Assembly (NCBI GenBank): GCA_025997895.1
Contig: BNVF01000100.1
Coordinates: 1 to 7,077 of the forward strand
DNA from: Spirochaetia bacterium
GTDB taxonomy: Bacteria; Spirochaetota; Spirochaetia; Treponematales; Breznakiellaceae
Direction: 5' to 3'
Length of the DNA: 7,077 nucleotides
The notes under the pieces were generated by a model. It saw only the letters and a program-made list of their open reading frames with translations. It was not told where the DNA came from and did no database searches. A program made the position numbers and the translations under genes. Below, piece after piece: positions 5,836 through 7,077 of this stretch. Numbering within the stretch: the first letter of the stretch is position 1; every line of letters begins with the position of its first letter.

Positions 5836-6965
5836 TGGTTGCTGTACCCCATAAGTTTGGTCATTTCTTCCCAGGCGCTTTGGGCATATCTGCCGTCTTT
5901 GTCCAGAGTTATTATTTTTTGTAATACCGGGATATAGTTTGCCCGTAGCGCCAGGGAAAAACCGGCTGTTGCCTGCCAGACATTCCAATAATATCCGGGA
6001 AAACGGGAAAAATAATGCTCCAGTTTAAGATACTTGTCAAACTCGGCAGCAGTTAAAGAACTTGCAAGTATTTTCTTCTTTAGAATAATATAGTCTTCTA
6101 CAAAAAACTCCGAATGGTTCCGGTCATCCTGCAATGGGGCAGAGTTGTACAGGCTGCGAACCAGTTGCAGGGTGTATTCTGTTTTGGGGAGCCTGGCCTG
6201 TAACACAAGCTGTTTTTCCAGGCGGTCAAGATTTGCAAGGAACTCACGATCATCGGTTTTAGTGTAACCGGTATGGTACTCATAGTCCAGAAAAGCGGCA
6301 AGAATAGCCTTGTTTTCCTGTCCTGCGGCTTCGTATGCAGTGGAAGCAAACATCCCCAGGCCGTTGAAATAGGAACCCCGTTCAAAATACCGGTCCACTA
6401 TCAGCGCGCAATCGGGGGCCCGCCCTGCATTGGCCAACAGATACATAAAGGCTCTTAAATCTTCGGCACTCATCGTGTCCTTTTGGGTATCGTATTCGGC
6501 TTCAAAAAGGGCCAATGCTTCTTCCAATTTTTCCTGAGCAACCAGAACATGGCCTTTAAGCAAGCGGTAGGAGACGCTATTTTCGGTTGGTATGGCAATC
6601 GCTTTTTCAGCATAATCCAATGCCTTGTTATACTCACTTTGCATAAGGGCGATTCTTCCCAGTGAGGCATATAGGATTGCAATCGTATCACGAGTTTCGG
6701 CGTTCCGTGGGTTTTTTGGAATAAGGGTCTCGGCACGGCGGAAATAATCGCTTGCCCGGTCAACATTACCGGTCAGGAAAAAATAGCCGCCTAAATCGAC
6801 TTTTGAACTAAAGTGGTTCATGTGCTGAAGCTCAAACTCCGAGAGGGCGGTAACAAGCGGCTCACCTGCCAGACCGGAATTTTTGATCTGCCGGTATTGT
6901 TTTTCAGCAGCGGAATCTGCGCAGGAAGACAAATATAGTAATAATAATGAAGAAAAGACTTGCAA
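5832..6965 (-). CDS. TPR-repeat lipoprotein, about 377 aa visible, 5' end lost at a fold-back junction
   Basis: Predicted TPR scaffold lipoprotein. The visible N-terminus is the end of a lipoprotein signal peptide (VFSSLLLLYLSSC, Cys at about 15, lipobox LSSC). TPR-like helix pairs lie at about 53-86 (LGGYFFLTGNVDRASDYF), 92-125 (SLGRIALMQSEYNKALDY, a good TPR consensus) and 132-160 (LLKGHVLVAQEKLEEALALF). The rest (about 165-377) is helical and less regular, with an aromatic stretch at 318-330 (YFSRFPGYYWNVW). The only start available is a TTG at 6965. It lies inside an inverted copy of this same gene, so it is not credible as native: bases 6958-7077 repeat residues 299-338 on the other strand. 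Native coding is supported from about 6957 leftward, probably missing only a few signal-peptide residues. The stop overlaps the next start by ATGA. This is the first gene of the visible unit. Confidence 0.8.
   Translation of the reverse strand: MQVFSSLLLLYLSSCADSAAEKQYRQIKNSGLAGEPLVTALSEFELQHMNHFSSKVDLGGYFFLTGNVDRASDYFRRAETLIPKNPRNAETRDTIAILYASLGRIALMQSEYNKALDYAEKAIAIPTENSVSYRLLKGHVLVAQEKLEEALALFEAEYDTQKDTMSAEDLRAFMYLLANAGRAPDCALIVDRYFERGSYFNGLGMFASTAYEAAGQENKAILAAFLDYEYHTGYTKTDDREFLANLDRLEKQLVLQARLPKTEYTLQLVRSLYNSAPLQDDRNHSEFFVEDYIILKKKILASSLTAAEFDKYLKLEHYFSRFPGYYWNVWQATAGFSLALRANYIPVLQKIITLDKDGRYAQSAWEEMTKLMGYSNQ
5950..6069 (+). repeat. Inverted repeat, internal copy
   Basis: 120 bases identical to the reverse complement of 6958-7077. 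With one mismatch at 6070 the match runs 8 more bases, to 6078. It lies in the coding sequence of the large TPR lipoprotein (residues about 299-338) with coherent frame on both sides, so it is the native copy. Confidence 0.95.
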
Positions 6966-7077
6966 GTTCTTTAACTGCTGCCGAGTTTGACAAGTATCTT
7001 AAACTGGAGCATTATTTTTCCCGTTTTCCCGGATATTATTGGAATGTCTGGCAGGCAACAGCCGGTTTTTCCCTGGC
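6958..7077 (-). repeat. Inverted repeat, right copy (window end)
   Basis: Reverse complement of 5950-6069 without a mismatch. Read on the plus strand it encodes residues about 301-338 of the large TPR lipoprotein (SSLTAAEFDKY, then YFSRFPGYYWNVW), running head-on into that gene's own signal peptide. The palindrome CTTGCAAG (6959-6966) lies at the junction. It most likely marks a fold-back chimera. Confidence 0.95.

Noticed and set aside
5836..5988. Upstream extension of the small TPR lipoprotein to an ATG at 5988
   Set aside because: It would overlap the preceding TPR gene by about 150 bases and put a non-hydrophobic 51-residue stretch before a clear signal peptide.
5950..7077. Inverted repeats as the ends of an insertion sequence or transposon
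   Set aside because: The repeats are coding sequence of one TPR gene, no transposase lies between them, and there are no target duplications.
5950..7077. Phase-variable invertible segment
   Set aside because: Inversion of 6070-6957 would only disrupt the TPR gene, no recombinase is present, and the copy ends exactly at the window edge, which favours an artefact.
1..7077. CRISPR array, tRNA, rRNA, riboswitch or rho-independent terminator
   Set aside because: No short regularly spaced repeats, no cloverleaf-like sequence, and no GC stem followed by a T-run in a gene-free position were seen. Almost every base is coding.

Overview
The window is one dense, right-to-left (minus-strand) run of seven genes from a diderm bacterium. 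Six of the seven products begin with a lipoprotein signal peptide. The seventh is a TolC-family outer-membrane protein with an ordinary signal peptide. Many lipoproteins, relaxed lipoboxes, TPR lipoproteins beside a TolC/adaptor pair, SbsA-type Ig-like lipoproteins and a base composition roughly in the mid-40s % GC (by eye) together suggest a spirochaete, possibly a Treponema-like lineage. That is an inference from gene style; no marker gene in the window fixes the taxonomy.

Layout in transcription order: a TPR lipoprotein (6965 to 5832, 5' end damaged); a second, smaller TPR lipoprotein (5835 to 5185); a small lipoprotein of unknown function (5178 to 4666); a TolC-like outer-membrane channel (4669 to 3272); a lipid-anchored periplasmic adaptor of the HlyD/RND-MFP family (3297 to 1948); a 473-aa Ig-like lipoprotein (1967 to 546); and a second Ig-like lipoprotein (570 to 43, 3' end damaged). 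Successive genes overlap by 4, 4, 20, 25 or 26 nt, except for one 6-nt gap, so there is no room for internal promoters or terminators between them. This looks like a single translationally coupled transcription unit. No inner-membrane pump (RND, ABC or MFS) is present, although a channel and an adaptor are. The pump must lie outside the window or elsewhere in the genome.

The most striking structure is at the two ends. Bases 1-127 are an exact direct copy of 1517-1643, an internal part of the 473-aa Ig lipoprotein gene, and they replace the rest of the last gene. Bases 6958-7077 are an exact inverted copy of 5950-6069, an internal part of the first TPR gene, and they replace that gene's start. 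Both junctions fall inside coding sequence, break a gene, and sit at short microhomology. The simplest reading is that both ends are chimeric (amplification fold-back or template switching, or assembly overlap at a contig end). A real tandem duplication on the left or inverted duplication on the right cannot be excluded from sequence alone. The end-most bases should not be read as native gene context.

Biologically, the unit looks like the envelope part of a tripartite export system (channel, adaptor, accessory lipoprotein) co-expressed with two TPR scaffold lipoproteins and two Ig-like lipoproteins that could be surface or periplasmic clients. The function of the whole is not known from what can be seen.
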